64,000 bases of DNA, from the NCBI GenBank assembly GCA_035630295.1, contig DASQKY010000050.1:1-64000 (forward strand), written 5' to 3'. The notes under the pieces are model-generated. The model searched no databases and was not told where the DNA came from. It saw only the letters and a program-made list of their open reading frames with translations. The first letter of the stretch is position 1. Each line of letters starts with the position of its first letter. Source of the DNA: Acidimicrobiales bacterium (GTDB lineage: Bacteria > Actinomycetota > Acidimicrobiia > Acidimicrobiales > Iamiaceae). Below are positions 28,978 to 38,067 of the stretch, in pieces. A program made the position numbers and the translations under genes.

Positions 28978-30732
28978 GTGGGATCGCCCCCAGACGCCAT
29001 CATCGGGTTGCTCCAGGACGTCGCCGCCGTCCTGGCCGGGGCCGGGTCCGTGGACGAGGTGCTGGAGCAGTGCGTGACCGTGGTGGCCGGACGCCTCGAC
29101 GCGCCGTCGGCGGCGGCCTGGCTGGCCGAGCCCGACCAGGGCCGCCTCCGCCGCCGGGCCGCCACCGGCACCCTCCCGTCCACCGGGTGGCCGCGGGTCG
29201 AGCGCCTCGGGGAGGGGGCCGGTGCCCTCGGCCGGGCCGCAGCGGCTGGCCGGCCCGTGGTCTGCAACGGCCCGGTGGCGGACGACGTCGCGGTCGACCG
29301 GGCCTGGGCCGAGGCCCACGGCGTGGCCGCGCTGGCCGCCGTGCCCCTGGTGGCCTCCGGCGACCTGGTGGGGGTGCTGGCGGTGGCCAGCCGCCGCCCG
29401 GTGGGGGAGGCCACGACCCACGCCCTCTCGGCGGTGGGCGACCTGATGGCTGCCGGGGTGCGGCGCACCCGGGCCGAGCAGGCCCTGCGGGACGAGGCCG
29501 AGGTCCTGGAGATCCTCCGGCAGGAGTCGATCGCCCTGTCCGGGATCCACCGGCTCTCCGACGTGGTGCGCTACGCCACCGACACCGCCACCCGCCTGAC
29601 CGGGGCCCAGTTCGGCGCCTTCTTCTACAACGTGGTCGACGCCCGGGGTGAGTCCTACACCCTCTTCACCATCGCCGGCGTGCCCGAGGAGCGGTTCGCC
29701 GGGTTCCCCCTGCCCCGCAACACGCAGGTCTTCGGGCCCACGTTCGAGGGTGTGGGGACGGTGCGGCTGCACGACGTCACCGAGGACGAGCGCTACGGCC
29801 ACAACCCGCCGTTCCACGGCATGCCGGAGGGCCACCTGTCGGTTCGCAGCTACCTCGCCGCGCCGGTGATCTCCGGCGGCGGTGAGGTGCTGGGGGGGCT
29901 GTTCTTCGGCCACGAGGACCCGGGGGTCTTCACGGCCCGGGCCGAGCGGGTGGCCGAGGGCATCGCCCGCCACGCCGCCGCGGCCATGGAGCGGGTCCAG
30001 ATGTTCGAGGCCGAGCACCGCCTGTCGGTCCGGTTCCAGGAGCGGCTGCTGGCCCAGCCCATCGCCGCCCCACCCGGGGTCGACATCGCGGCCCGCTACG
30101 TCCCGGCCAGCGACCTGGCCCAGGTGGGGGGGGACTGGTACGACGTCCAGAGCCTGCCGGATGGCCGGGTGGTGGTCGCCGTGGGCGACGTGGTGGGCCA
30201 CGACCTGCGGGCGGCCATGGCCATGAGCCGCCTGCGCGACGCCGTCCAGCTCTACTCGATCGAGGGAGCGGCGCCGGCCGAGGCCCTGGACCGGGTGGAC
30301 GGCTACATGGCCCGGGCCGGGATCACCGAGTACGCCACCGCCATCGTCGCCTCCTACGACCCCGGGACCCGGGTGATGGAGGTGGCCCGGGCCGGCCACC
30401 CACCACCGCTCGTCGTCCGGGCCGACGGGACGTGGTCGTGGCCCGAGCCCGACACCATGGCCGGGGGCATGCTGGGCGCCGGCCTGGGCGGGATCCGCCG
30501 TCGCGCCGCCCGCCTGGCCCTGGCCGAGGGCGACCTGGTGGTCCTGTTCACCGACGGGTTGGTCGAGCGGAGGGACGCCCCCCTCGACGACGGCGTCGCC
30601 GCCCTGGCCGAGATCGTGTCCCGGCACCGGGAGGCCCCGGCCCGGGCTGTGTGCGATCTGGTCATCGAGGACCTCACCGACGAGGCCCACGCCGATGACG
30701 TGGTCTGTGTGGTGGTCCGTGTCGTGGCCTGA
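28978..30732 (+). CDS. GAF-GAF-SpoIIE (PP2C-type) serine phosphatase
   Basis: A 584-residue protein phosphatase that would dephosphorylate a STAS anti-anti-sigma factor. Two GAF sensor domains (about 15-175 and 185-345; the second has TGAQFGAFFYNVVDA) lead into a SpoIIE phosphatase (about 365-580). Metal-binding acids are visible in VGGDWYDVQSL, AVGDVVGHDLRAAMAMSRLR, FTDGLVERRDAPLDDG and ADDVVCVVVRV. The GTG start has GGGAGG seven bases before it, and TACCAT at 28920-28925 is a candidate -10. It heads the partner-switch cluster up to 34044. Confidence 0.88.
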   Translation: MGSPPDAIIGLLQDVAAVLAGAGSVDEVLEQCVTVVAGRLDAPSAAAWLAEPDQGRLRRRAATGTLPSTGWPRVERLGEGAGALGRAAAAGRPVVCNGPVADDVAVDRAWAEAHGVAALAAVPLVASGDLVGVLAVASRRPVGEATTHALSAVGDLMAAGVRRTRAEQALRDEAEVLEILRQESIALSGIHRLSDVVRYATDTATRLTGAQFGAFFYNVVDARGESYTLFTIAGVPEERFAGFPLPRNTQVFGPTFEGVGTVRLHDVTEDERYGHNPPFHGMPEGHLSVRSYLAAPVISGGGEVLGGLFFGHEDPGVFTARAERVAEGIARHAAAAMERVQMFEAEHRLSVRFQERLLAQPIAAPPGVDIAARYVPASDLAQVGGDWYDVQSLPDGRVVVAVGDVVGHDLRAAMAMSRLRDAVQLYSIEGAAPAEALDRVDGYMARAGITEYATAIVASYDPGTRVMEVARAGHPPPLVVRADGTWSWPEPDTMAGGMLGAGLGGIRRRAARLALAEGDLVVLFTDGLVERRDAPLDDGVAALAEIVSRHREAPARAVCDLVIEDLTDEAHADDVVCVVVRVVA

Positions 30733-30789
30733 CCGGCGGCGCCGGCACGGACCTGCGTGGGGCCCCGATCCGTGGGCAGCGGAGCGAGG

Positions 30790-31215
30790 ATGAACGCTGA
30801 TGGCCTCCCGGACGCCGCCATCGGGGGCGACCCGGAATCGGTGGTCATCAGCGTGCCCTGCGACCTGGCCGCGCTGGGAGACGCCCGGTTCCACCTGGCC
30901 ACCGCGGCCGCCGCCTGGGGGGTCCGCGACGTGGAGGCCGTGGAGGTGATCGCCACCGAGCTGATCGGCAACGCCATCGTCCACGCTCGCTCCCCGGCCC
31001 TGGTCCGGCTGTCGCGCCTGGAGGGCGGCCAGGCGCTGCTGGAGGTCACCGACGAGTCGGCCGAGCGTCCGGTCAAGATCACCCCTTACGAGCGCCACAC
31101 CCGGGGCCTGGGCCTGCACGTGGTGGAGGCCCTGGCCGAGCGCTGGGGGGTGACGGTGGGGCGGCCGGGCGGGTCCAAGGTCGTCTGGGCCGTCATCGAC
31201 AGCTCAGACGACTGA
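30790..31215 (+). CDS. Anti-sigma regulatory ATP-binding protein (HATPase_c_2, RsbW-like)
   Basis: A 141-residue serine kinase-type ATPase of the GHKL fold. The N box VIATELIGNAIVHARSPALV, the G1 box EVTDES and the G2 box TRGLGLHVVEALAERWGV are present. Proteins of this kind bind a sigma factor or phosphorylate a STAS antagonist. ATG 30790 has GGAGCGAGG just upstream. Its place between the SpoIIE phosphatase and the STAS gene makes a partner-switch role very likely. Confidence 0.85.
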   Translation: MNADGLPDAAIGGDPESVVISVPCDLAALGDARFHLATAAAAWGVRDVEAVEVIATELIGNAIVHARSPALVRLSRLEGGQALLEVTDESAERPVKITPYERHTRGLGLHVVEALAERWGVTVGRPGGSKVVWAVIDSSDD

Positions 31216-31218
31216 CGG

Positions 31219-31262
31219 TCCCTGTCAGACATCGTGACAGGGGAACCGCTCGGACCTAGAGT
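31219..31262 (+). promoter_or_regulatory. Promoter with overlapping inverted repeat upstream of STAS gene
   Basis: A sigma-70-like promoter is seen: -35 GTGACA (31234-31239), 17-bp spacer, -10 TAGAGT (31257-31262). A perfect inverted repeat CCCTGTCA (31220-31227) / TGACAGGG (31235-31242) covers the -35, so a regulator bound there would block or modulate the promoter. A near copy of this element occurs at 49611-49635. Confidence 0.55.
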
Positions 31263-31362
31263 GCCGGCACGGCCACGGAGCGGTGACAGCCACCGCCGAG
31301 GTGGGGAGGCCGGGTCCGTCGCGCCGTCCGACGGGACGGCTCGTCGATCGAGAGGAGCAGAT

Positions 31363-31719
31363 GTGGAGGGCCAGGTCCCCGAGCCCACGTCCGGAGGGAC
31401 ACGGCTGCACGTCGTCGTCGCACGCGACGACGGCACCGCGACCGTGGCCCTGGAGGGCGAGCTCGACCTGGCCACCGCCGACCTGCTCCCCCCCACGCCG
31501 GACCACCCCCTGCAGGGCGTCCACGCCGTGGTGGTGGACTGCGGCCGTCTCAGGTTCTGCGACTCGGCCGGCGTCCGGGCCCTGAACGAGCTCCGCCTGG
31601 CCGTCGAGCGGTCCGGCGGCTCGGTGACGCTCCACGATCCCAGCCCCATGCTGGCCCGCGTGCTCGACATCGCCGGCCTGGGGTCACTGTTCCGTGGGGT
31701 CGACGGCCCTAGCCGGTGA
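31363..31719 (+). CDS. STAS-domain anti-sigma factor antagonist
   Basis: A 118-residue STAS protein. After a short leader come the strand ATVALEGELDLATADLL and the phosphorylation loop CGRLRFCDSAGVRALNELR; Ser68 in CDSAG is the expected phospho-site. GTG 31363 follows GAGGAG by five bases; the longer frame from 31234 covers the promoter and is less likely. It would be phosphorylated by the ATPase at 30790 and dephosphorylated by the phosphatase at 28978. Its end overlaps by 11 bases the end of the opposite-strand receiver-ATPase gene. Confidence 0.87.
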   Translation: MEGQVPEPTSGGTRLHVVVARDDGTATVALEGELDLATADLLPPTPDHPLQGVHAVVVDCGRLRFCDSAGVRALNELRLAVERSGGSVTLHDPSPMLARVLDIAGLGSLFRGVDGPSR

Positions 31720-32503
31720 TCCCACCGGGGGCCGGCCCGGGCCGGTCGAGCTCGAACCACACCACCTTGCCGTCGTCCCGGGCCTCGGCGCCCCAGCGCG
31801 AGGCCATGCGGTCGATCAGCAGGATCCCCCGGCCGCCGATGGTGTCGGGGTCGGTCTGGGCCCGCAGGACCGGCAAGTCCGGGTCGTCGTCCTGCACCTC
31901 GACCCGCACGTGCTGCGGTGCCAGGACCACGTCGACGCGCGGCGCGCTCGAGGCGTGCAGGACGGCGTTGGTCACCAGCTCGCTGACCAGGAGCTCGACC
32001 TCAGCCAGCAGGGCCCGGTCCGGGCCGTCCAGGGTGTCACGGATGAAGGCGCGGGCTGCGCCGGCCGCCGCGGCCGCGGCCGGGAGTCGGGTGGATGCCC
32101 GGGCCGCGGCCCGCTCGGTCAACGCCGCGGCCACGAGGACCTCGTGCACCAGGCGGTCGGGATCGACCCGCTTCTCGACGTAGCCCACCGCCCCCCGGTC
32201 CCGGACGATGCTGCCCAGCCGCCCCCGAGGCAGGTTGGACAGGACGACCACCCGGGCGGTGGGCACCTGGTCGTGGAGGTCGGGCAGGACCTCGACGCCG
32301 GAGCGGCCGGGCATGGCCAGGTCGAGCAGGATGAGGTCGGGGGTGTGGGCCACGGCCGCGGCCAGGGCTTCGTGGCCGTCGGCCGCCTCCACCACGTCGT
32401 CGAAGCCGGCCCGGGACAGCAGGCGGCGCAGCAGCAGCCGCTGGTCGGCGTCGTCGTCGGCCACCAACACCCGGACCGGTGCGGTGGCCCCCGGTCCGGT
32501 CAC
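31709..32503 (-). CDS. Response regulator with C-terminal anti-sigma-type ATPase domain
   Basis: A 264-residue fusion. Residues 8-125 are a receiver domain (acidic ADDDADQ at 15-21, phospho-acceptor Asp61 in LILLDLAMPGRSG, VVVLSNL and the Lys of GYVEKRV). Residues about 145-260 are a HATPase_c_2 domain (ELLVSELVTNAVLHASSAP, EVQDDDPDLP, IGGRGILLIDRMASRWG). This joins two-component input directly to an anti-sigma kinase output. The GTG start overlaps the stop of the histidine kinase gene (GTGA), so the two are translated together and are surely partners. Confidence 0.88.
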   Translation of the reverse strand: MTGPGATAPVRVLVADDDADQRLLLRRLLSRAGFDDVVEAADGHEALAAAVAHTPDLILLDLAMPGRSGVEVLPDLHDQVPTARVVVLSNLPRGRLGSIVRDRGAVGYVEKRVDPDRLVHEVLVAAALTERAAARASTRLPAAAAAAGAARAFIRDTLDGPDRALLAEVELLVSELVTNAVLHASSAPRVDVVLAPQHVRVEVQDDDPDLPVLRAQTDPDTIGGRGILLIDRMASRWGAEARDDGKVVWFELDRPGPAPGGITG

Positions 32504-34044
32504 GGGGCGGCGGGCAGGGCGAGGCGGAACGTCGAGCCGGCGCCGGGGGCGGACTCGACCCACAGGCGGCCCTGCTGAGCCTCGGCCAGCGACCGGGCGA
32601 TGAACAGCCCGATGCCGGTGCCGGGCCGGGTCTCGCCGTGCGGCAGCCGGGAGAACCGCTCGAAGAGGTGCGGCTGCTGCTCGGCCGGGATGCCCGGGCC
32701 CCGATCGGCGACCGAGACCACGACCTCGCCGGGCCGCCCCTCGGTGGTGATCGTCACCGGGGTGTCCTCGGGCGAGAACTTCAGGGCGTTGGAGACCAGG
32801 TTGGCGAGCACCTGCCAGGTCCGCTGGGGATCGCCGAGGGCCAGGGCGCCGTTGACGTCGAGGTCCACGTCCACCACCCGGTCCGGTGCGCGCACGGCGG
32901 CGTCGGCCACCACCTGGGCGATGGTGGCCTCCAGGTCGACCGGCACGGTGTCGATCCGCAGCTGGCCGGCCTCGATGCGGGCCATGTCCAACACGTCGTC
33001 GACCAGGTGGGCCAACACCTCGGTCCGATCGGCGATCCGGCTCAGGATCTCCAACCGCTCGGCCTCCGAGGTGGTCGCCCAGTCGGCCCGGGCGAGCTGG
33101 AGGAAGCCTCGGATCACGCCGATCGGCTCCTGCAGGTCGTGGGCGATGACGGCCACCAGCTCGTTCTTCATCCGGTCGAGCTCGCGCAGGCGCGCCGCCA
33201 CGCCGCGCTCTCGTTCCAGGACGCCCCGCAGGGCGTCCTCGTTGCGCTTGCGGTCGGTGAGGTCGCGGGTGACCTTGGCGAAGCCCCGGTGCCGGCCCTC
33301 GCTGTCCCGGAGGGCGGTGATGACCACGTCGGCCCAGAAGCGGGTGCCGTCCTTGCGGAGCCGCCACCCCTGGCTCTCCCAGCGCCCCTCGGACAGGGCG
33401 GTCCGCAGGCCGTGGCCGGGAAGGTCGTCCCGGCGGTCCTCCTCGGTGTAGAAGCGGGAGAAGTGCTGGCCGATGATCTCGTCGGCCCGGTACCCCTTCA
33501 GCTTCTCGGCGCCCAGGTTCCAGCTGGCGATCCGGCCCTCGGGGGTGAGCAGGAAGATGGCGTAGTCCCGGACGCCGCTGACCAGCAGGCGGAACCGCTC
33601 CTCGCTGTCCCGGAGGATGTCCTCCCCGTGCTTGCGCTCGGTGAGGTCGCGGGTGACCTTGCCGAAGCCCACCAGTCGCCCGTCCTCGGCCCGGAGGGCG
33701 GTGATGACCACGTTGGCCCAGAAGCGGGTGCCGTCCTTGCGGATGCGCCAGCCCTCGTCCTCGAAGTGGCCCTCGGCGGCGGCGATGGCCAGCTCCCGGT
33801 CGGGTAGCTCGGCCGCCAAGTCCTCCTCGGTGTAGAAGCGGGAGAAGTGCTGGCCGATGATCTCCTCGGCCCGGTACCCCTTGAGCCGGGCCGCGCCGGG
33901 GTTCCAGGTGGCCACCACGCCGTCGGGGTCCAGGGCGAAGATGGCGTAGTCGGTGACGGCGTGGACGAGCAGCTGGAGCAGGCCGGCCTCCGACTCGGCC
34001 GCCGGGCCCGGGCCGGGCTGGCGGTCGAGGGCGAAGCGGTCCAT
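32500..34044 (-). CDS. PAS-PAS sensor histidine kinase
   Basis: A 514-residue soluble kinase. Two PAS domains (about 20-145 and 145-270) are close duplicates, each with the segment GYRA(D/E)EIIGQHFSRFYTEED and RKDGTRFWA(N/D)VVITALR. Then follow a coiled linker, the H box LVAVIAHDLQEPIGVIRGFL (phospho-His near 301), and the catalytic ATPase (N box LVSNALKFSPED, G1 DRGPGIP, F box FERFSRL, G2 GTGIGLFIARSL). No membrane segment, so it probably senses a cytoplasmic signal. It phosphorylates the receiver of the downstream fusion protein by context. Confidence 0.9.
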   Translation of the reverse strand: MDRFALDRQPGPGPAAESEAGLLQLLVHAVTDYAIFALDPDGVVATWNPGAARLKGYRAEEIIGQHFSRFYTEEDLAAELPDRELAIAAAEGHFEDEGWRIRKDGTRFWANVVITALRAEDGRLVGFGKVTRDLTERKHGEDILRDSEERFRLLVSGVRDYAIFLLTPEGRIASWNLGAEKLKGYRADEIIGQHFSRFYTEEDRRDDLPGHGLRTALSEGRWESQGWRLRKDGTRFWADVVITALRDSEGRHRGFAKVTRDLTDRKRNEDALRGVLERERGVAARLRELDRMKNELVAVIAHDLQEPIGVIRGFLQLARADWATTSEAERLEILSRIADRTEVLAHLVDDVLDMARIEAGQLRIDTVPVDLEATIAQVVADAAVRAPDRVVDVDLDVNGALALGDPQRTWQVLANLVSNALKFSPEDTPVTITTEGRPGEVVVSVADRGPGIPAEQQPHLFERFSRLPHGETRPGTGIGLFIARSLAEAQQGRLWVESAPGAGSTFRLALPAAP

Positions 34045-34177
34045 GTCGTGAGGCTAGGCCGCCCCCGCCGTTCCCGACCGGCCCCTCGGGCCCGGGGCGT
34101 ACCATGGGCGGTCGCCCGCCCCGGCGCCGAGAGGCCCGGCCCGGTCCTCGCCCCTCCCCGCCGACCTCGCTGCTGCC

Positions 34178-37100
34178 GTGACCGACCCCTCCTCCGGCCC
34201 GGCGGCGCCCCAGCCCACCGGCGGCGACCTGCGGGCGCGGCCGCCCGTCCCCACGTACCCCCCCGAGCTGCCCATCACCGAGCGGCGCGACGAGCTGCTG
34301 GCCGCCATCGGCGGGCACCAGGTGGTGATCGTGGCCGGCGAGACCGGATCGGGCAAGAGCACCCAGCTACCCAAGCTGTGCCTGGAGCTGGGCCGGGGGG
34401 TGCGGGGCCTCATCGGCCACACCCAGCCCCGGCGGGTGGCGGCCCGCACCATCGCCGAGCGGGTGGCCGAGGAGCTGGGGACCGAGCTGGGCCAGGCCGT
34501 GGGCTACACCGTGCGCTTCACCGACCGGGTGGGTGACGACACCCTGGTGAAGGTCATGACCGACGGCATCCTGCTGGCCGAGGTCCAGCGGGACCGGCTG
34601 CTCCGCCGGTACGACACGCTGATCATCGACGAGGCCCACGAGCGCAGCCTCAACATCGACTTCCTGCTGGGCTACCTCCACCGCCTGCTGCCGCAGCGGC
34701 CCGACCTGAAGCTGGTCATCACCTCGGCCACCATCGACACCGCCCGCTTCGCCGCCCACTTCCGGGGGGCGCCGGTGGTGGAGGTGTCGGGGCGAACCTT
34801 CCCGGTCGAGGTGCGGTACCGGCCCTACGGCGGGTTGGTGGCGGCGGAGGAGGGCGACGACGTCATCGACGACGACCGCGACCAGGTCCAGGCCGTGGTC
34901 GACGCCGTCGACGAGCTGGCCCGGGAGGGACCCGGCGACGTGCTGGTGTTCCTGAGCGGCGAGCGGGAGATCCGGGACACGGCCGAGGCCCTGGACAGCT
35001 CGGCGCGGCGCGACCTGGAGGTGCTGCCGCTCTACGCCCGGCTCTCGGCCGCCGAGCAGCACCGGGTCTTCGCCCCCCACCGCGGCCGGCGGGTGGTGCT
35101 GGCCACCAACGTGGCCGAGACGTCGCTCACCGTCCCCGGCGTCCGGTACGTGGTCGACGCCGGCACGGCCCGGATCTCCCGCTACAGCCACCGCCTGAAG
35201 GTCCAGCGCCTGCCCATCGAGGCGGTGAGCCGGGCCTCGGCCGAACAGCGGGCCGGCCGGTGCGGGCGGGTGGCGCCGGGCATCTGCATCCGCCTCTACT
35301 CCGAGGACGACTTCGCGGCCCGGCCCGCCTTCACCGACCCCGAGATCCTGCGGACCAACCTGGCCTCGGTCATCCTCCAGATGACCAGCCTGGGCCTGGG
35401 CGACGTGGCCGCCTTCCCCTTCCTCGACCCGCCCGAGGACCGGGCCGTCCGCGACGGCGTGGCCCTGCTGGAGGAGCTGGGCGCCGTGGACCCGGGTCAG
35501 CCGGCCGACCGGCGGCGCCTCACCCCGGTGGGGAAGCGCCTGGTGCGCCTGCCCATCGATCCCCGCCTGGGTCGCATGGTGCTGGAGTCCGAGCGCCGGG
35601 GCTGCGTGCGCGAGGTGCTGGTGCTGGCCGCGGCCCTGTCCCTTCAGGACCCCCGGGAGCGACCCCTCGACAAGCAGCAGGCCGCGGATGAGCTGCACCG
35701 ACGCTTCGCCGTGCCCGGCTCGGACCTGCTGGCCCTGGTGAAGCTGTGGGACCACCTGGAGGAGCGGCGGGCCGCGCTCACCTCCAACCAGTTCCGGCGC
35801 GAGTGCAAGGCCGAGTTCCTCAACCACCTGCGGGTGCGGGAGTGGCGGGACCTCCAGCGCCAGCTGGCCCGGGCCGCGGCGGGTGTGGGCATCGTGGCCG
35901 GCGCCGAGGCGGCTCCACCCGATCAGGTGCACCGGGCGGTGCTGGCCGGGCTGCTGTCACAGATCGGGATGCGGGACCGGGACACCCGCGAGTACCGGGG
36001 GGCCCGGGGCGCCCGCTTCCAGCTGGCCCACGGCTCGGCCCTGGCCCGGAAGCCCCCGCCCTGGGTCATGGCCGCCGAGCTGGTGGAGACCAACCGGTTG
36101 TGGGCCCGGGGGGCGGCGACCATCCGCCCCGAGTGGGCCGAGGACCTGGCCGGCCACCTGGTGAAGCGCTCCTACGGGGACCCCCGGTGGGACGAGCGGT
36201 CCGGGCGCGCCGTGACCAGCGAGCGGGTCGCCCTCTATGGCCTGCCCATCGTGCCCGGCCGCACCGTGGGCTACGACCGGGTCGACCCGGAGGCGGCCCG
36301 GGAGCTGTTCGTGGACCACGCCCTGGTGCGCCGGGAGTGGGAGACGGGCCACCGGTTCCTGGCCGACAACGAGGCCTTCCTGGAGCGGGCCCGGGAGTTG
36401 GGCCACCGCCTGCGACGGGCCGACCTGTTCGACCACGACGAGACGCTGTTCCGGTTCTACGACGGCCGCGTCGGGGCCGGGGTGGTCTCTGGGCGCCACT
36501 TCGACCGCTGGTGGAAGGAGGCCCGGCGCGACGACCCCGACCGGCTCACGCTGACCCTGGCCGACCTGACCGACGACGACGCCGAGCTGGACCCCGGCGC
36601 CCACCCCGACACCTGGCACCAGGGCGACCTGGCCCTGCCGATCACCTACCGCTTCGCCCCCGGGGAGGACCTCGACGGGGCCACCGTGCACATCCCCCTG
36701 CCCGTCCTCAACCGGGTGGAGCCGTGGGACTTCGACTGGCAGGTGCCGGGGTACCGGCGGGAGCTGGTGACCAGCCTGGTCACCACCCTGTCCAAGGCCG
36801 TGCGCCGGCACCTCTCGCCCCTGGCCGACACCGCGGCCCGGGCCGCCGAGGTCCTGGCCTTCCAGGAGCGGCCGGTGGTCGAGGCCCTGGCCGACGTGCT
36901 CACCGACCTGGCCGGCGTGCCCATCGGGCCCGAGGAGCTCGACGTCCGCCGGGTGCCGCCCCACCTGCGGCTGACCTTCGCCGTCGAGGACGGCGACACC
37001 GTGCTGGCCTTCGGCAAGGACCTCGACGCCGTGCGCGGCCTGGTCGGGGGGCGGGTCCGGCGGGCCGTGGCCGAGGCCACCCCGGGCATCGAGCGGGCGG

Positions 37101-37966
37101 GCCTCACCCGCTGGGACGGGGGCGACCTGCCCCGCGTGGTGCGCTCCACCGTCGACGGCCACGTGGTGGAGGGCTACCCGGCCCTGCTCGACGACGGCGA
37201 CTCGGTGTCGGTCAAGGTGTTCTCCCGGCCGGAGGTGGCCGATCGGGTCATGGCCGCCGGGCTCCGCCGGCTGGTGCTGCTGTCGGTGCCGGTCGGGGTG
37301 CGGGGCCTGGAGCGGGAGGTGCCCGACCGGGTCCGCCTGGCGCTGGCCGCTGTGCCCGAGGTGACCCTGGGCGGGCTGCTGCGCGACGTCATCGCCGCTG
37401 CGGCCGGCACCGTGGTGGCGACCCACGGGGGGGTGACCTGGACCGAGGCCGGCTTCGAGGCGGTGCTGGGCGGGGCCCGGGCCGAGCTTCGGCCGGTGGC
37501 GTCGCGGGCCCTGGGCGACGCCGGGGAGGTGGTGGTGGCGGCGGCCGAGGTGACGGCGGGGCTGGACCGCCTGGCCGCCCCGTCGCTGGCCCGCTCGGTG
37601 GCCGACGCCTCGGCCCACCTGCACCGGTTGGTCCGCCCCGGCTTCGTGGCCACCGCCGGCACGGCCCGCCTGCCCGACGTGCTCCGCTACGTGCGGGGCA
37701 TCACCAAGCGGTTGGAGAAGCTGCCCGAGGCCCCGGCCCGGGACGAGGCCCGCATGGCCGAGGTGGCCCCGGTGGAGCGGGCCTACCGCGAGCTCCTCGG
37801 CGCCCTGGCCCCCAGCCAGGTCACGCCCCGGGTGGTGGCGGTGGGCTGGATGCTCGAGGAGCTGCGGGTGAGCCTGTTCGCCCAGGCCGTGGGGGCGCGG
37901 GTCCCGGTCAGCGCCAAGCGCATCGGCCACGAGATCGGCCAGCTCTTCGCCGGCCACCTGGACTGA
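34178..37966 (+). CDS. hrpA: ATP-dependent RNA helicase HrpA (DEAH box)
   Basis: A 1262-residue DEAH-box helicase, the usual HrpA length. Motif I GETGSGKSTQLPK (53-65), motif II DEAH (151-154) in LIIDEAHERSLNIDFLLGY, motif III TSATID, motif VI SAEQRAGRCGRVAPG, then HA2 and OB-type regions and the long DUF3418 C-terminal part found only in HrpA. The start is a GTG at 34178; a TACCAT at 34100-34105 could be its -10 with a leader of about 70 bases. Acts in mRNA processing or ribosome rescue as known for the family. Confidence 0.95.
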   Translation: MTDPSSGPAAPQPTGGDLRARPPVPTYPPELPITERRDELLAAIGGHQVVIVAGETGSGKSTQLPKLCLELGRGVRGLIGHTQPRRVAARTIAERVAEELGTELGQAVGYTVRFTDRVGDDTLVKVMTDGILLAEVQRDRLLRRYDTLIIDEAHERSLNIDFLLGYLHRLLPQRPDLKLVITSATIDTARFAAHFRGAPVVEVSGRTFPVEVRYRPYGGLVAAEEGDDVIDDDRDQVQAVVDAVDELAREGPGDVLVFLSGEREIRDTAEALDSSARRDLEVLPLYARLSAAEQHRVFAPHRGRRVVLATNVAETSLTVPGVRYVVDAGTARISRYSHRLKVQRLPIEAVSRASAEQRAGRCGRVAPGICIRLYSEDDFAARPAFTDPEILRTNLASVILQMTSLGLGDVAAFPFLDPPEDRAVRDGVALLEELGAVDPGQPADRRRLTPVGKRLVRLPIDPRLGRMVLESERRGCVREVLVLAAALSLQDPRERPLDKQQAADELHRRFAVPGSDLLALVKLWDHLEERRAALTSNQFRRECKAEFLNHLRVREWRDLQRQLARAAAGVGIVAGAEAAPPDQVHRAVLAGLLSQIGMRDRDTREYRGARGARFQLAHGSALARKPPPWVMAAELVETNRLWARGAATIRPEWAEDLAGHLVKRSYGDPRWDERSGRAVTSERVALYGLPIVPGRTVGYDRVDPEAARELFVDHALVRREWETGHRFLADNEAFLERARELGHRLRRADLFDHDETLFRFYDGRVGAGVVSGRHFDRWWKEARRDDPDRLTLTLADLTDDDAELDPGAHPDTWHQGDLALPITYRFAPGEDLDGATVHIPLPVLNRVEPWDFDWQVPGYRRELVTSLVTTLSKAVRRHLSPLADTAARAAEVLAFQERPVVEALADVLTDLAGVPIGPEELDVRRVPPHLRLTFAVEDGDTVLAFGKDLDAVRGLVGGRVRRAVAEATPGIERAGLTRWDGGDLPRVVRSTVDGHVVEGYPALLDDGDSVSVKVFSRPEVADRVMAAGLRRLVLLSVPVGVRGLEREVPDRVRLALAAVPEVTLGGLLRDVIAAAAGTVVATHGGVTWTEAGFEAVLGGARAELRPVASRALGDAGEVVVAAAEVTAGLDRLAAPSLARSVADASAHLHRLVRPGFVATAGTARLPDVLRYVRGITKRLEKLPEAPARDEARMAEVAPVERAYRELLGALAPSQVTPRVVAVGWMLEELRVSLFAQAVGARVPVSAKRIGHEIGQLFAGHLD

Positions 37967-38067
37967 GCCGGCCGCCCGGGACCGTCGGCGCCCCCCGGGG
38001 ACCGGTTGGGCCCGGGGGCGGTGGGGTAGCGGCGACCGGACAGCCGTCGAGCGAGCAGGAGGCCGCC

